A DNA stretch of 64,000 nucleotides. Origin: JACTMZ01 sp044359955. GTDB taxonomy: Bacteria > Verrucomicrobiota > Verrucomicrobiia > Chthoniobacterales > JACTMZ01. Numbering within the stretch: position 1 is the stretch's first letter; every line of letters starts with the position of its first letter. Location: positions 1-64,000 of the forward strand of contig JBIKLF010000012.1 of the NCBI GenBank assembly GCA_044359955.1, given 5' to 3'. This document shows, in pieces, positions 27,214 to 37,187 of this stretch. Below the pieces are notes generated by a model. The model saw nothing but the letters and a program-made list of their open reading frames with translations, was not told the origin of the DNA and ran no database searches. A program made the translations under genes and the position numbers.

Positions 27214-27657
27214 TTATTTGTAACGGAAGAGGGCCTGGCCGAATTGCACGGGCTGGCCGTTTTCCGCGGCGACTTCGGTGATCGTGCCGGAGACCTCCGC
27301 CTTGATTTCGTTCATCACCTTCATGGCCTCGATGATGCAGACCACGGTCTCGGGCGTCACTTTCTGGCCGACGGTGACGAAGGCGGGCGACTCCGGGGAG
27401 GCCGCCGTGTACAAGGTGCCAACCATCGGCGAAATGATTTCTTTACCGACAATGACCGGCTTCGCCTCCGGGGTCGGGGCGGCCGGAGTCGCGGCGTCGG
27501 GCGCGGCAACCTGAGGAACAGGCGCGTAGCTGACGGGGGACGCGAAGGCGGTTTCCTTGGCCAGCGAAATACGGAAGCCATCTTTCTCCATTTCGAAAGC
27601 GGTCAGGCCGTTCTTCTGCATCAGATCGATGAGTGCTTTAATGTCTTTTAGATCCAC
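27214..27657 (-). CDS. accB: Acetyl-CoA carboxylase biotin carboxyl carrier protein
   Basis: 147 residues. A helical N-terminus (LKDIKALIDLMQKNG), a Pro/Ala linker (about 41-68) and a biotinyl domain with Lys113 in EAMKVMNEI. GTG 27657 is selected because GGAG lies just upstream on the minus strand (in GGAGACCAAC); the longer frame has no Shine-Dalgarno site. Confidence 0.94.
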   Translation of the reverse strand: MDLKDIKALIDLMQKNGLTAFEMEKDGFRISLAKETAFASPVSYAPVPQVAAPDAATPAAPTPEAKPVIVGKEIISPMVGTLYTAASPESPAFVTVGQKVTPETVVCIIEAMKVMNEIKAEVSGTITEVAAENGQPVQFGQALFRYK

Positions 27658-27714
27658 GTTGGTCTCCTTTTTTTGTTTGGCGGTCGGAGAGAATGATTTC
27701 CGGGACATAACGAG

Positions 27715-28755
27715 TCAAGTGCGGGGCGGGGCCGGTTGCTGCTGGCTGAGGCAATGGATAGAACCAAGTCCGATGATGAGGTCCGAGCAATCGACAGGCA
27801 CGACTTTTCTTCCGGGAAAGACCGCTCCGATAATGCTCGCCGCTTCACCATCCCGGGGGTCGTCGAAGGAAGGCACGAGGACGCCTCCGTTGACGATGAG
27901 AAAATTCGCGTAACTGCAGGGCAGTCGGTGCCCCTCCCACTCGCGCCGGCGCCCGGGCATGGGCAGAGTGACAATATCCAGCGGGTGACCGTCCTCATCG
28001 CGCAGACTGCGCAACACCTCCAGATTTTCTGCGAGGATCGCGTGATTGGGATCGGCGGCATTTTCCTCGACGACCGTCACCACCCGCGACTTTCCGACAA
28101 ACCGCGTCAAATCATCGATGTGACCATCCGTGTCATCCCCCTCGATCCCGTCCCCGAGCCAAAGCACATTGCGCACCCCGAGCCACTGCTGGAGATTCGC
28201 CTCGATCTGCTCCTCGGTCATCGACGGATTCCGGTTCGCGTTGAGCAGGCAACTGCGCGTGGTCAGCACTGAACCCGTCCCATTCACCTCGATCGAGCCG
28301 CCCTCCAAAACCACCGGACAAACCAGATGCCGCAAGCCGAGTTGCCGCGCCACCGCTTCCGGCACGCGCCGGTCCAGTTCCCAGCGCGGCAGCTTGCGCC
28401 CCCAGGAGTTGAATTCAAAATCGGCCACCGCGACTTCGCCCGTGCGGTCGTTGACCAGAAAGATCGGGCCATGGTCGCGGCACCAAGGTTCGTCGCTGTT
28501 GATCGGGAAAAACTGCACATTGTCGCACGGACCGATCCCGCGCCGCGCCTCGGCCTCCTCGGCCGCGTTGCGCACATTGACCCGCACCGGCTCGAACTCC
28601 GCCGCCGCCCGCAGCAGCGCCCCGAAAGCGCGCGGGATCCGGTCATAAGCTCCCGGAAAACTCTCCGTGTCCGGATGCGGCCACGAAAACCACACCGCCT
28701 CGTGCGGTTCCCACTCCGCCGGCATGCGGAAGCCCAATTCGGCAGGCGTTGACAT
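27715..28755 (-). CDS. aguA: Agmatine deiminase
   Basis: 346 residues of the peptidyl-arginine-deiminase fold. Substrate motifs EPWCRDHGPIF, DGIEGDDTDGHIDD and the catalytic Cys335 in GSIHCLSQQ. Converts agmatine to N-carbamoylputrescine, a step to putrescine. No AguB is in the window. Confidence 0.93.
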   Translation of the reverse strand: MSTPAELGFRMPAEWEPHEAVWFSWPHPDTESFPGAYDRIPRAFGALLRAAAEFEPVRVNVRNAAEEAEARRGIGPCDNVQFFPINSDEPWCRDHGPIFLVNDRTGEVAVADFEFNSWGRKLPRWELDRRVPEAVARQLGLRHLVCPVVLEGGSIEVNGTGSVLTTRSCLLNANRNPSMTEEQIEANLQQWLGVRNVLWLGDGIEGDDTDGHIDDLTRFVGKSRVVTVVEENAADPNHAILAENLEVLRSLRDEDGHPLDIVTLPMPGRRREWEGHRLPCSYANFLIVNGGVLVPSFDDPRDGEAASIIGAVFPGRKVVPVDCSDLIIGLGSIHCLSQQQPAPPRT

Positions 28756-28835
28756 GACGCTATCTGCGGCAACCGCCGCCCGAAAAGCAAGCCGCGCTGG
28801 AAATGATCCCGCCCCGCCTTTATCATCCCTCCTCC

Positions 28836-30323
28836 ATGCCCAAGGTCTTCCTCAAAACCTACGGATGCCAGATGAACGAGCGCGACTCCGAGCAAGTCGC
28901 GCAGATGCTGGTGGCCCGGGGCTATGAAATGACCGGTCAAGCCGACGAAGCCGACGTCGTCCTGCTCAATACCTGCAGCGTGCGCGATATGGCGGAACAA
29001 AAGGCCCTCGGCAAAATGGGACTGCTCGGACGCCTGCGGAAAAAGCGCCCGCACATGGTTTACGGATTGCTCGGCTGCATGGCCCAGAGCCGCGGCGCCT
29101 CCCTCCTTGCCGATCTTCCCCACCTCGACCTGGTCGTCGGCACGCAAAAATTCCACAAAGTCGCCGACCATGTGGACGCCATCCTGCGCCGCAAAATGGC
29201 CCATGACCCGGCGATGGACGATCTCCGCTTCTCCGTCGTCGACACCGACGAGGAAGCCGGCTCGCAGGAAACCATCCGCGACCACGCCACGGTCCCCGCC
29301 AGCGCTTTCGTCTCCATCATGCAGGGCTGCAACATGCGCTGCACCTTCTGCATCGTGCCCGACACCCGCGGCGCCGAACGCAGCCGCCGCATCGGCAGCA
29401 TCGTCGGCGAAGTGCGCGAACTGGTCGAACGCGGCTGCAAAGAAGTCACCCTGCTCGGACAAATCGTCAATCTCTACGGACGCCACGAATTCCCGAAACT
29501 CGACGGACGCAGTCCTTTCGTGCAACTCCTCGAAGCCGTGCATGAGGTCGAAGGGCTCGAGCGCCTCCGCTTCACCTCCCCCCACCCGATCGGCTTCCGC
29601 GAGGACCTCGTCGACTGCTTTGGCCGCCTCCCGAAGCTCGCCGAGCACGTCCACCTGCCGCTGCAATCCGGTTCCGACCGCCTCCTCAAAGCCATGCACC
29701 GCGGCTACACCGCGGAAAAATTCCGCACCCTCGTGCAAAAGCTGCGCGCCAACTGCCCGGACATCGCCATCACGACCGACATCATCGTCGGCTTCCCCGG
29801 TGAAACCGAGGAAGACTACGCCGCGACCCGTGCCCTGACCGACGAACTCTCCTTCGACAACGCCTTCGTCTTCCGTTACTCCCCGCGCAAAGACACCCCC
29901 GCCGCCACCATGGAGGCGCAGCTGCCCGAGGAAGTGAAAGAGGACCGCAACCAGGACCTCCTCTCCGTGGTCAACCGCCACGCCCAGCAAAAATTGCAAA
30001 ATCTCGTCGGCCACTCCGTTGAAGTCCTCTGCACCGGACCCAGCCGCCACAACGACACCCGCCTCGCCGGCCGCACCCGCGGCAACAAGATCACTGTCTT
30101 CGAAGGCCCCGCCGACCTGGCCGGTCAACTGGTCGACCTCGACATCACCGAAACCGCCGGCTTCACCCTCTACGGCGCCGCGGGTCACCGGCCGCGGCCA
30201 GCAACTCCCCGAGCACCTTCTCCATCCCCTCCATGGGCAGCCACGGCCCATATCTCTGCAGCGTACTCTTGCCCCGGAACACGGATGCCCCCGATCTCCG
30301 GCAGCCCCACAAAGCGCCGGTAA
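28836..30323 (+). CDS. miaB: tRNA-2-methylthio-N6-dimethylallyladenosine synthase, with aberrant C-terminal tail
   Basis: 495 residues. N-terminal cluster Cys in KTYGCQMNERDSE, radical-SAM CNMRCTFC, and a TRAM domain ending in ETAGFTLYGAA. The family normally ends at about this point. Here the frame continues for some 45 residues rich in Pro and Arg (HRPRPATPRAPSPSPPW) that are antisense to a broken transposase at 30185-30658. The native stop was probably lost to that insertion. The catalytic core is intact. Confidence 0.9.
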   Translation: MPKVFLKTYGCQMNERDSEQVAQMLVARGYEMTGQADEADVVLLNTCSVRDMAEQKALGKMGLLGRLRKKRPHMVYGLLGCMAQSRGASLLADLPHLDLVVGTQKFHKVADHVDAILRRKMAHDPAMDDLRFSVVDTDEEAGSQETIRDHATVPASAFVSIMQGCNMRCTFCIVPDTRGAERSRRIGSIVGEVRELVERGCKEVTLLGQIVNLYGRHEFPKLDGRSPFVQLLEAVHEVEGLERLRFTSPHPIGFREDLVDCFGRLPKLAEHVHLPLQSGSDRLLKAMHRGYTAEKFRTLVQKLRANCPDIAITTDIIVGFPGETEEDYAATRALTDELSFDNAFVFRYSPRKDTPAATMEAQLPEEVKEDRNQDLLSVVNRHAQQKLQNLVGHSVEVLCTGPSRHNDTRLAGRTRGNKITVFEGPADLAGQLVDLDITETAGFTLYGAAGHRPRPATPRAPSPSPPWAATAHISAAYSCPGTRMPPISGSPTKRR

Positions 30324-30658
30324 AGCGCGCTCATCCCCAGCAGGAGGCTCATGCCGCGAAAACTCTCGCCGGTCAACCGCAGCAAAAGCGTGCAGCGCAA
30401 AGCCCGCCGACTCTGCCCGGCGTGCGCCTGCCGGGCCCGCTCCCCGTCCTTGACCGCACGGCCGGCCTCCACCTCCTTGGCCGCCCGTTGCTCAAACATC
30501 TGCACGCCCTGCCGCAGAAAGGCATCCTCCACCCCGCCCACCCGCAGAATCCGGTCCATCTCCTCGAGCAACTCTTCTTGCTCGCGGTAGTCTTTGCACC
30601 CGCGTATCTCGGGCAGGGCTGGACGAAGGTGCTCTTGGAAGGATATGGTTTTGCTCAT
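30185..30658 (-). pseudogene. Truncated, frameshifted transposase
   Basis: Starts MSKTISFQEHLRPALPEIRG and contains RALRCTLLLRLTGESFRGMS. After IRVPG the reading breaks: dropping one G of the GGGG run gives GKSTLQRYGPWLPMEGMEKV and ELLAAAGDP, the expected continuation of this kind of transposase. The 3' end is cut off where it meets miaB. IS family not assigned. Confidence 0.7.
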
Positions 30659-30706
30659 CGGGTTGCTTTGGTTCGTTGTTGTAGACTCACCATAACCACC
30701 CGATTT

Positions 30707-30740
30707 GGGGCAAAGCAGCCATTTACGCTGTCTTTGCCCC
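30707..30740. terminator. Hairpin between the transposase remnant and the next gene
   Basis: GGGGCAAAGCAGC, loop, GCTG-T-CTTTGCCCC, then TCCTTTTT on the plus strand. It can act as a terminator, or be the terminal hairpin of the insertion element, since it lies upstream of the transposase start. Confidence 0.55.
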
Positions 30741-30804
30741 TCCTTTTTCACCTCCGCTCAACACCGTCCAACCCTCATTCTACCCCCCGTGGTACAGGCT
30801 CTAT

Positions 30805-30868
30805 GTAGGGACGCGCGGCTCGCGCGTCCGTTGGTTGGGGAACGGACGAGCGGGCCACTCGTCCCTAC
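30805..30868. repeat. GTAGGGACG-class palindromic repeat; surrounding 30741-31092 has no gene
   Basis: GTAGGGACGCGCGGCTCGCG and CGTCCG are mirrored by CGGACGAGCGGGCCACTCGT and CCCTAC. The outer borders GTAGGGACG/CGTCCCTAC match the 1075 copy. I see no other feature in the 350 bp up to the acetyltransferase gene. Confidence 0.75.
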
Positions 30869-31092
30869 CTGCTGAACGAATATTTCCTTCTGCTGCAGCC
30901 CGTCCATGGCCGCGGCTTCCGCATCGTTCCGGCTAAGGATTCCGATTGACTGGCAGTGGTTAGGGGGTAACCTTCAGCCAGTAAACCGCTCCGAGCTTGA
31001 GCACTACCTGTGGTGGTGTTGGCCATTCCGGCCACAACATAACTGGGAGCGCTTAGGAATCAGCTCCAAAGCCACGTTTTCTTTAATTCGTC

Positions 31093-31647
31093 ATGCCCAT
31101 CCCCTCCAAACCTACTCTGCTCGATCGCTTCCAGTGGAAGTTGGCCGACCTCCAGCCCGGCTCTGTACCCGTCCCGGCACCTTTCACCTTGCGCCCGGCG
31201 GGCGAGCAAGAATTGGAGGACGCCGTGCGCGTGGTCCAAGCCAGCTACGATTTGGATCCTGACTGGAGCGGATGCGCGAAGCACATCGACAACATCATTT
31301 TACCCGGCTTGCGCCGCGCCTTCGAGGGTGAAGCCACCTGCCTTTTCCTGCTCCACGGGAACCGTGTCATTGCCGCCTCAGCTTACGACCCGGAACCGGC
31401 AGACGGCATCTATCTCATCACCGGTCCGTGCGTTTTGATCGAATACCGCAACCGCGGCATAGGCGGTGCCTTGCTCCATGCCACGCTCGAAGCTCTGCGC
31501 GCGCGGGGCCTGACCGAAGCCGTCGGCCTGGCCCGGCCCGGCACCCCTTCGGCCAAATTTCTCTGTCGCAAATTCGGCGGCCAACAGCTGCCCACCCCCG
31601 CCCCGATGGTCCAACCAACGGGTGCGGAATCGGCAGTGGCCGCCTGA
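31093..31647 (+). CDS. GNAT family N-acetyltransferase
   Basis: 184 residues. The acetyl-CoA loop appears as IEYRNRGIGGALLHATLEAL near residues 117-136, preceded by the strand YLITGPCVL. The first 40 residues are an extra Pro-rich leader. Substrate unknown. Confidence 0.75.
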   Translation: MPIPSKPTLLDRFQWKLADLQPGSVPVPAPFTLRPAGEQELEDAVRVVQASYDLDPDWSGCAKHIDNIILPGLRRAFEGEATCLFLLHGNRVIAASAYDPEPADGIYLITGPCVLIEYRNRGIGGALLHATLEALRARGLTEAVGLARPGTPSAKFLCRKFGGQQLPTPAPMVQPTGAESAVAA

Positions 31648-31697
31648 CGCGAGACGCGCCCTTGCGCGCGGCAGCTTGACGTGGTGCATTACTGGTC

Positions 31698-32246
31698 GTG
31701 CTTGAGCTGCTCTTCATCATCGCGTTTATCGCCTGGGTGGTCGTCACCGTCCTCCAGTATCTGGCCGGATTAGCGGCCGCCCCGACTCTCCTTGTTGCCG
31801 CGCTGACGGTGCCAATCTTGGCCATGTGGCGGAGCAGGGTTCTCATCCGCCGTGCGCACCTGGAATTCGCATCGGCACGACGTCGCCCGCTGCCGCCGGA
31901 GCGGTTCTACTGGCCATCCGCGCGACGACGTTTGGGCCGGAGGATCGGCCTTGCCACTTTCTTGGCCTTGGCCGCATGGCCGGTGGCCATCACATGGCCG
32001 GCGCGCTGGTCGATGGCCGCCGGATCGGCCACGGGTTGGGCGGCGGGAGCCATGGCCATCGCATCGTTGGCCGAGTTGGCCGCCGCCCTCTGGCTTTACG
32101 TTCGCGCGTCCCAACTTTTCGACCATCTCGCACCCACAGCCCTCGGATGGCTGCGGGTCGGGCTCTACCGCCTCTCGGACAATCACGAATTCCTCGGCGA
32201 GGAACCCTTGCCGCGGCGCAAAAGCGTGCGCGAGTCGATTTATTAA
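31698..32246 (+). CDS. Membrane protein of unknown function
   Basis: 182 residues from GTG. Two N-terminal hydrophobic segments (2-20, 24-43), a basic loop with RRRPLPPERFYWPSARRR, then two or three further segments up to about residue 136. The C-terminus is soluble and basic. Its stop TAA shares TTAA with the stop of murI on the other strand. Confidence 0.55.
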   Translation: MLELLFIIAFIAWVVVTVLQYLAGLAAAPTLLVAALTVPILAMWRSRVLIRRAHLEFASARRRPLPPERFYWPSARRRLGRRIGLATFLALAAWPVAITWPARWSMAAGSATGWAAGAMAIASLAELAAALWLYVRASQLFDHLAPTALGWLRVGLYRLSDNHEFLGEEPLPRRKSVRESIY

Positions 32247-33070
32247 ACGAGCGGCGGCACCGCGCGGACCCGCGCCTCTCCCGCTTCGAGACCCAGGGCA
32301 AGCCGGACCACTTGCAGGAAATTGTCCGGCGTATCCGTGAAGGAAAGATCGAGCGTGCCCGTGTGGCCGGACGGAGCGCGCAAACCGAGTTGGTCAAGAC
32401 GGCGCGCCACGGTGCGGGCGCAGTTCGCGGCGGAGTCCACGAGCGTGATCGCCGGCCCAGCCGCCCGCGCCAGGGCGCCGGCCAGCAAGGGGTAATGCGT
32501 GCACCCCAACACCAGCGCGTCGGCATCACCTGCGCGGACTGCCCCGAGGTAGCGTTCGAGCACCGCATCGGTCACGACATCTTCGAAAAGTCCTTCCTCC
32601 ACGAGCGGCACCAGCAGCGGGCACGCCATGCTGGTGACACGAATGCTGGGACAAGCCGCGCGCAAAGCATCGGCATAAGCACCGCTGCCAATCGTGGCTT
32701 TGGTGCCGAGCACCGCGATGTGTCCGGTGACGGTGGCGGCCAGAGCGGCCTCCACCCCGGGCTCGATCACCCCCTCGACCGGCACACTTAGAACCTCACG
32801 AAGTCGGGCCAAGGCCAGAGCCGAAGCGGTATTGCAGGCCACCACCACCATTTTCGCACCCTCCCCGACCAGCAAGGCGGCGATTTCTTCGCTGTAGCGT
32901 TCGATCGTGCCGCGCGATTTCCCGCCGTAAGGCACCCGGGCGGTGTCGCCGAGGTAGACAAGATCTTCACCGGGCAGTTCGCGGCGCAACGCGCTGACCA
33001 CGGTGAGTCCGCCGATCCCGGAGTCAAAAACGGCGATCGGCCTTTTCGCGTTGGAGGAAGACGGCGGCAT
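32243..33070 (-). CDS. murI: Glutamate racemase
   Basis: 275 residues. The two catalytic cysteines are in VVACNTASALAL and VLGCTHYPLLAG, and the N-terminal Asp-Ser in VFDSGIGGLTV. Supplies D-glutamate for peptidoglycan. ATG overlaps the lptD stop by one base (TGATG), so it is coupled to lptD. Confidence 0.95.
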   Translation of the reverse strand: MPPSSSNAKRPIAVFDSGIGGLTVVSALRRELPGEDLVYLGDTARVPYGGKSRGTIERYSEEIAALLVGEGAKMVVVACNTASALALARLREVLSVPVEGVIEPGVEAALAATVTGHIAVLGTKATIGSGAYADALRAACPSIRVTSMACPLLVPLVEEGLFEDVVTDAVLERYLGAVRAGDADALVLGCTHYPLLAGALARAAGPAITLVDSAANCARTVARRLDQLGLRAPSGHTGTLDLSFTDTPDNFLQVVRLALGLEAGEARVRAVPPLV

Positions 33071-35382
33071 CAATACTGCTGCTGACCCTGCTGCTGGTTG
33101 CCGAGCACGTCGAAGGCCAATGGTAGATTGATATTCGGCGCATCCTTGAGGGTCACCATAAGCAGCACCCCCACACCGACCTCGCCGCTCGTCTGGTTGT
33201 TGAAAGTCGCACTGTTGTCCGTGATGAGAAATCCCGCGGAAATGAGCCACGAACTCAGGTCACGGTGGACCATATAACGTTGGATGTCCCACGTGCCGAA
33301 AGTCACGTCATAGCGCGTGGCCGCACTGACCGCCCAGTTGTCATTGACCCGCCAGTAGCCCCCGACGGAAGCCTGGCTGTCATTCTGGAAATACGGGCTG
33401 CTTTCAATGAAGCGCTGCGAGACAAAGAAGGAGAAATCCTCGACCGGCTGCCAATTAAGGTAGGAATTCACGTCGGTGAAGCCTCCGTCGGACATCGGCA
33501 ACTGTGTGGTGGCACCAAAGGTGAACCAAGGCACCGGGGAGAAGGCAAAGTTGTTGTAGAGGTTCGAGAACTGACCCGGATCGTCCAGGTAGGGGTTGTC
33601 GAAATTCACATCGAGAAAAGTCTCCAAGGCGAACCACTCATGGTTGCCGTCATCGCGCCGTGTAACCAGACGGTTGCGGACGCCGAGGCGGAGCAAGTTG
33701 GATGTGGCGATGCCGTCGATCATGTTGAACTGCGGGAAATTGAGCGATGGCAACTGAGCAGAGGGCACGACGCGGTCGAATTGCAGGATCTGGTCGGGCG
33801 CCAGACCTGCATTGTTGACGTAGGCGTAATTGGCGAAGGGCTGGATGACATGGAGCAGGCCATCGAGCCCCAAAAGGGTCGATTGCACCTGCTCGAACCG
33901 CGCCGAGAGTTTGAAGGAACCCTCGAACCCGGCGTTCATGATCGGACGGAAGGTACCATTGTTGTAGTCGTTACCCGGCGCGGCGATGTAGCCGGGGGAA
34001 TTCGGATCGGAGTCTCCCGTGCGGCTGTAATACGTCCCGCGGAAGCCCACCCGCGGAGTGAGCGAAAGCCAGCCGAAGTAGGTCTTCGGGTAGGACAGTT
34101 GGTGAAAAGTGTCGAAGCGGAAGGCCGAGTAATTGTTCAGCCCGGTGGTATCGGAAAGGATGCCGGGGTTGAAAACAGACTGCTGCAACTGCGTGATGTA
34201 GTCGGGTGTCTCACCGGAGGGAAAGTTGCGCTGCAAGTAGCCACCTCTGGTCGACCCGTCATAAAAAATCGGCAGCCCGAAGAGCGGAGCCTGCTTGGCC
34301 GTCCAACTCAACTCCGGCAAACGCGAGGTCACCTCCTGCCAATTGTTCATCTGCCAACGGGCCAGAAGGTTGACTTGGAAATTTTCCGTCAGCCAGTTGA
34401 AAGACGTGTTGTTGTCCGGTTGGGGATCGACCGCGAACTCCGCCGGGAAAAAGTCCTGCAGAAAATAGTCGTCACTGATGCTGTTCAGGTCCGTCGTGGC
34501 ATAGATGTTCTCATCGACGACCAAGCGGTTTTTGAACGAGACAATCCACCGATCGCGGTCCGGCGGGTTGGTGCGCGGGAAAGCGGTGTTGTTGCTCTCC
34601 GCATTGCTGTCGTCGGCGTAGTAAGCGCGGAACTTGCCGTTGCTCGTGTCATTCGGCCCGTAAGCCCCGTCCAAGTCGATGCCGAAAGCCGCCCCGCGCT
34701 CGGTCCGGTAATCGAATTTGGCCAGGGCATCGATTTTTTCGGTCAAGGGAAAGCGGTAGCCAAGAAGGAGGAATCCACCCCAGGTGGAATTGTAGCCGGG
34801 CTGGATATCCACCCCGGCTTCGCCGAGCGGCGCGTAAAGGTAGGGCAGCCAGAAGACCGGGGTCTGACCGACATAGAGGGTCGCATTGGTCAGGATCACG
34901 CGGTCGTCGGGATAAATACGGGCGCCTCCCGCTCGCAGTTGATAGTCCGGCTTGGAGTTATCGCTCGTGGTCAGACTGAGGGCCTGCGCTTGGAATTGCC
35001 GGAGGGTCGGCGCCCGCAAACTCACCGCGGTAAACTTGTAGGTCTGGTCCCCGCCCTCGAAATCCAGCGCCTCGATTTGCCGCTTCTCGAGATTGTAGAT
35101 CGCCCGCTGCCCGTTGAGGATTTGGCCTTCGTGGTAAATGCGCACGTTACCCATGAGGAGCACCTCGCGGGTCTCCGGATTGTATTCGGCGTAATCGCAA
35201 TAAATATCCGTTCCCCGGAAATGGATCTGCACATTGTTCTCTGCCACCGCCACGCCGCCCTCGAACCGCGTGCCGCCATCCGCCCTGATCTCCACCGGCA
35301 CATCGCTGAAGCTGCCGAACTGCGCAAGCGCCGCATCACTGCCCGCCAAAAGGAACAGCACCAGCAAGAGACGTTTGCGCAT
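33070..35382 (-). CDS. lptD: LPS-assembly protein LptD
   Basis: 770 residues. Signal peptide MRKRLLLVLFLLAGSDAALA, then an OstA/LptA-like beta-taco domain (about 27-180: NNVQIHFRGTDIYCDYAEYN, LLMGNVRIYHEGQILNGQRA) and a long outer-membrane barrel with many aromatic alternating strands. Places LPS in the outer leaflet. The C-terminus is Gln-rich (GNQQQGQQQY). Coupled to murI, joining two envelope functions. Confidence 0.9.
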   Translation of the reverse strand: MRKRLLLVLFLLAGSDAALAQFGSFSDVPVEIRADGGTRFEGGVAVAENNVQIHFRGTDIYCDYAEYNPETREVLLMGNVRIYHEGQILNGQRAIYNLEKRQIEALDFEGGDQTYKFTAVSLRAPTLRQFQAQALSLTTSDNSKPDYQLRAGGARIYPDDRVILTNATLYVGQTPVFWLPYLYAPLGEAGVDIQPGYNSTWGGFLLLGYRFPLTEKIDALAKFDYRTERGAAFGIDLDGAYGPNDTSNGKFRAYYADDSNAESNNTAFPRTNPPDRDRWIVSFKNRLVVDENIYATTDLNSISDDYFLQDFFPAEFAVDPQPDNNTSFNWLTENFQVNLLARWQMNNWQEVTSRLPELSWTAKQAPLFGLPIFYDGSTRGGYLQRNFPSGETPDYITQLQQSVFNPGILSDTTGLNNYSAFRFDTFHQLSYPKTYFGWLSLTPRVGFRGTYYSRTGDSDPNSPGYIAAPGNDYNNGTFRPIMNAGFEGSFKLSARFEQVQSTLLGLDGLLHVIQPFANYAYVNNAGLAPDQILQFDRVVPSAQLPSLNFPQFNMIDGIATSNLLRLGVRNRLVTRRDDGNHEWFALETFLDVNFDNPYLDDPGQFSNLYNNFAFSPVPWFTFGATTQLPMSDGGFTDVNSYLNWQPVEDFSFFVSQRFIESSPYFQNDSQASVGGYWRVNDNWAVSAATRYDVTFGTWDIQRYMVHRDLSSWLISAGFLITDNSATFNNQTSGEVGVGVLLMVTLKDAPNINLPLAFDVLGNQQQGQQQY

Positions 35383-35446
35383 ACCAAGGAGAGCCTAAAA
35401 AAACAACCCGGCGAAGCCAGTCAAATGTGCCCGCCTGCGGGCGGAC

Positions 35447-36418
35447 TCAATCGCCGTAGCCCGCAGGATTACGCACATGCCAATCCCAGGCATGGCGGAC
35501 GATGGCCTCGATATTCTGGAAACGGGGCTCCCAGCCCAGTTCACGGCGAATCTTGTCCGAGGCCGCAACCAGCCGCGGCGGGTCGCCCGGACGGCGCGGC
35601 TTCTCCCGCACTGCGATGGCTTTTCCGGTCACGCGGCGGCAGCAGTCGATCACCTCGCGCACCGAGGTCCCCCCGCCGGTGCCGAGATTGAAAAAGCCGC
35701 TTTCCGTCCGGTCCAGGGCCCGGATATGAGCGTCCGCCAGGTCAAGAATGTGGATGTAATCACGAATGCAGGTCCCGTCCGGCGTCTCGTAGTCGGTGCC
35801 GTAAATCTCGACCGCTTCTTTCTGCCCGAGCGCGACCTTGAGAATATTCGGGATCAAATGGGTCTCGATCCGGTGGTCCTCGCCGAACTTTTCCGACGCC
35901 CCCGCTGCATTGAAATACCGGAGTGCCGTGAAACGCAGACCGTGGATTTCATCATACCAGCGCAGGACCTTTTCAAACATCAGCTTGGACTCCCCGTAGG
36001 GATTGATCGGCCGCTGCGGCAGGCTTTCGTCGATCGGCATGCGCTCGGGAATTCCGAAGGTCGCGCAGGTGGAACTGAAGACGAACCTTTTCACCCCGTT
36101 TTCCACCATGGCATCAAGCAGGTTGATACCGCTGGAAACGTTGTTGCGGAAATATTTCGACGGATTGGTCATTGACTCGCCGACCAACGCGTTGGCCGCA
36201 AAATGCATCACCGCGTCCGGGGCAAATTCCTTCACGGCCAGCCCCACCGCCACCCGGTCGGCCAGATCGGCCTCGTAAAAGGTCGCCCGCGGGTCCACCG
36301 CCGCGCGGTGCCCCTCGGTCAGATTGTCGAGCACCGCCACCTCATGCCCGCGGTTGAGCACCTCCTCGACGCAAATACTCCCGATATAACCCGCCCCGCC
36401 CGTGACCAATATCTTCAT
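35447..36418 (-). CDS. galE: UDP-glucose 4-epimerase
   Basis: 323 residues, extended SDR fold. NAD loop GGAGYIGS (7-14), the Ser-containing SSTCATFG, and the Tyr-Lys pair in NPYGESKLMFEK. Interconverts UDP-glucose and UDP-galactose. ATG 36418 chosen; ATG 36421 directly before it is equally possible. Confidence 0.93.
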   Translation of the reverse strand: MKILVTGGAGYIGSICVEEVLNRGHEVAVLDNLTEGHRAAVDPRATFYEADLADRVAVGLAVKEFAPDAVMHFAANALVGESMTNPSKYFRNNVSSGINLLDAMVENGVKRFVFSSTCATFGIPERMPIDESLPQRPINPYGESKLMFEKVLRWYDEIHGLRFTALRYFNAAGASEKFGEDHRIETHLIPNILKVALGQKEAVEIYGTDYETPDGTCIRDYIHILDLADAHIRALDRTESGFFNLGTGGGTSVREVIDCCRRVTGKAIAVREKPRRPGDPPRLVAASDKIRRELGWEPRFQNIEAIVRHAWDWHVRNPAGYGD

Positions 36419-37187
36419 CATCACCCTATAGCGGAACCACGCCGTGCAATCAAACAGCTTTGCCGTCCGGAGTGGCAACGGCATCCTGCCGATGATCTCT
36501 TTTTGCGTAACGCGACACTCGCTGCATAACGACCGCACGAGAACTCCGTTCCGTCGTCATGATACACCAGCAAACAGGCCCACGATGGGGTGAAGCCTTT
36601 GCTGCGGCGGCTCGGAAAAGTAGAAGCGGCGCCGCCACCACTCAGGCCCCGACACCCATGCCGGAAGATTTCACTTTGGCCAGCACCTTCGAAAGATCCA
36701 GATGAGAAGCCCTGTGTTTGATCCTCGCAAATGGGTCGTGCGCAATTCGCGCGCCTTGGTCACCGTCTCATCGATGCGGCCGCGGCTGAGACGGTGGTGG
36801 CAACGGTAAAGGTGAGCGCAACTTTTCGAGGAATTCCGCTGCGCTGCCTGCCCCCACATTGAATTGCATCCCCGCCCCGACCTCTCTTCAGCCGCTCCTT
36901 CCCAGTGTCCGCACGCCAACCCGTAATGCCTCCGCAAGTGTTGCCGCCTACGCACACAATTACCTCTGGCTGCCCGCATGATTCGCGCGCCATGCGGTGT
37001 GTCATCCTGTCACAAAGGAAGTTGGCATCTGCGCCACATGCGCCAAGATGGCACATTTGCCACGCCCTGCGCGAGGCCATACCCCTTGCCGTAAGTCACT
37101 CGTCACAAGTCACATATCACTCGTCACACCCCCCTTGGCCCCAATCCTGCTCTCTTCATCCACTCAAACCTTAATTTTTTAGACCTT
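36419..37187. other. Gene-poor gap between galE and dnaK
   Basis: No convincing gene in 769 bp. It holds the word GGCATCCTGCCGATGAT near 36479, shared with 11184-11200, and GTCACTCGTCACAAGTCAC repeats at 37094-37127. A 49-codon frame from ATG 36558 and minus-strand frames of about 100 codons have atypical composition and no motifs. The promoter for dnaK must lie here, but I cannot point to it; no CIRCE element is seen. Confidence 0.5.

Noticed and set aside
30906..31262. A 118-codon frame before the acetyltransferase gene
   Set aside because: Its second half overlaps the acetyltransferase in another frame and the first half lacks coding character or a start signal.
33265..35691. An 808-codon open frame antisense to lptD
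   Set aside because: LptD has a signal peptide and coherent domains; the antisense product is low in hydrophobic pattern and has no family features.
36671..37080. Two minus-strand frames of about 100 codons in the galE-dnaK gap
   Set aside because: Overlapping each other in different frames, unusual Cys/Arg content and no motifs; treated as non-coding.
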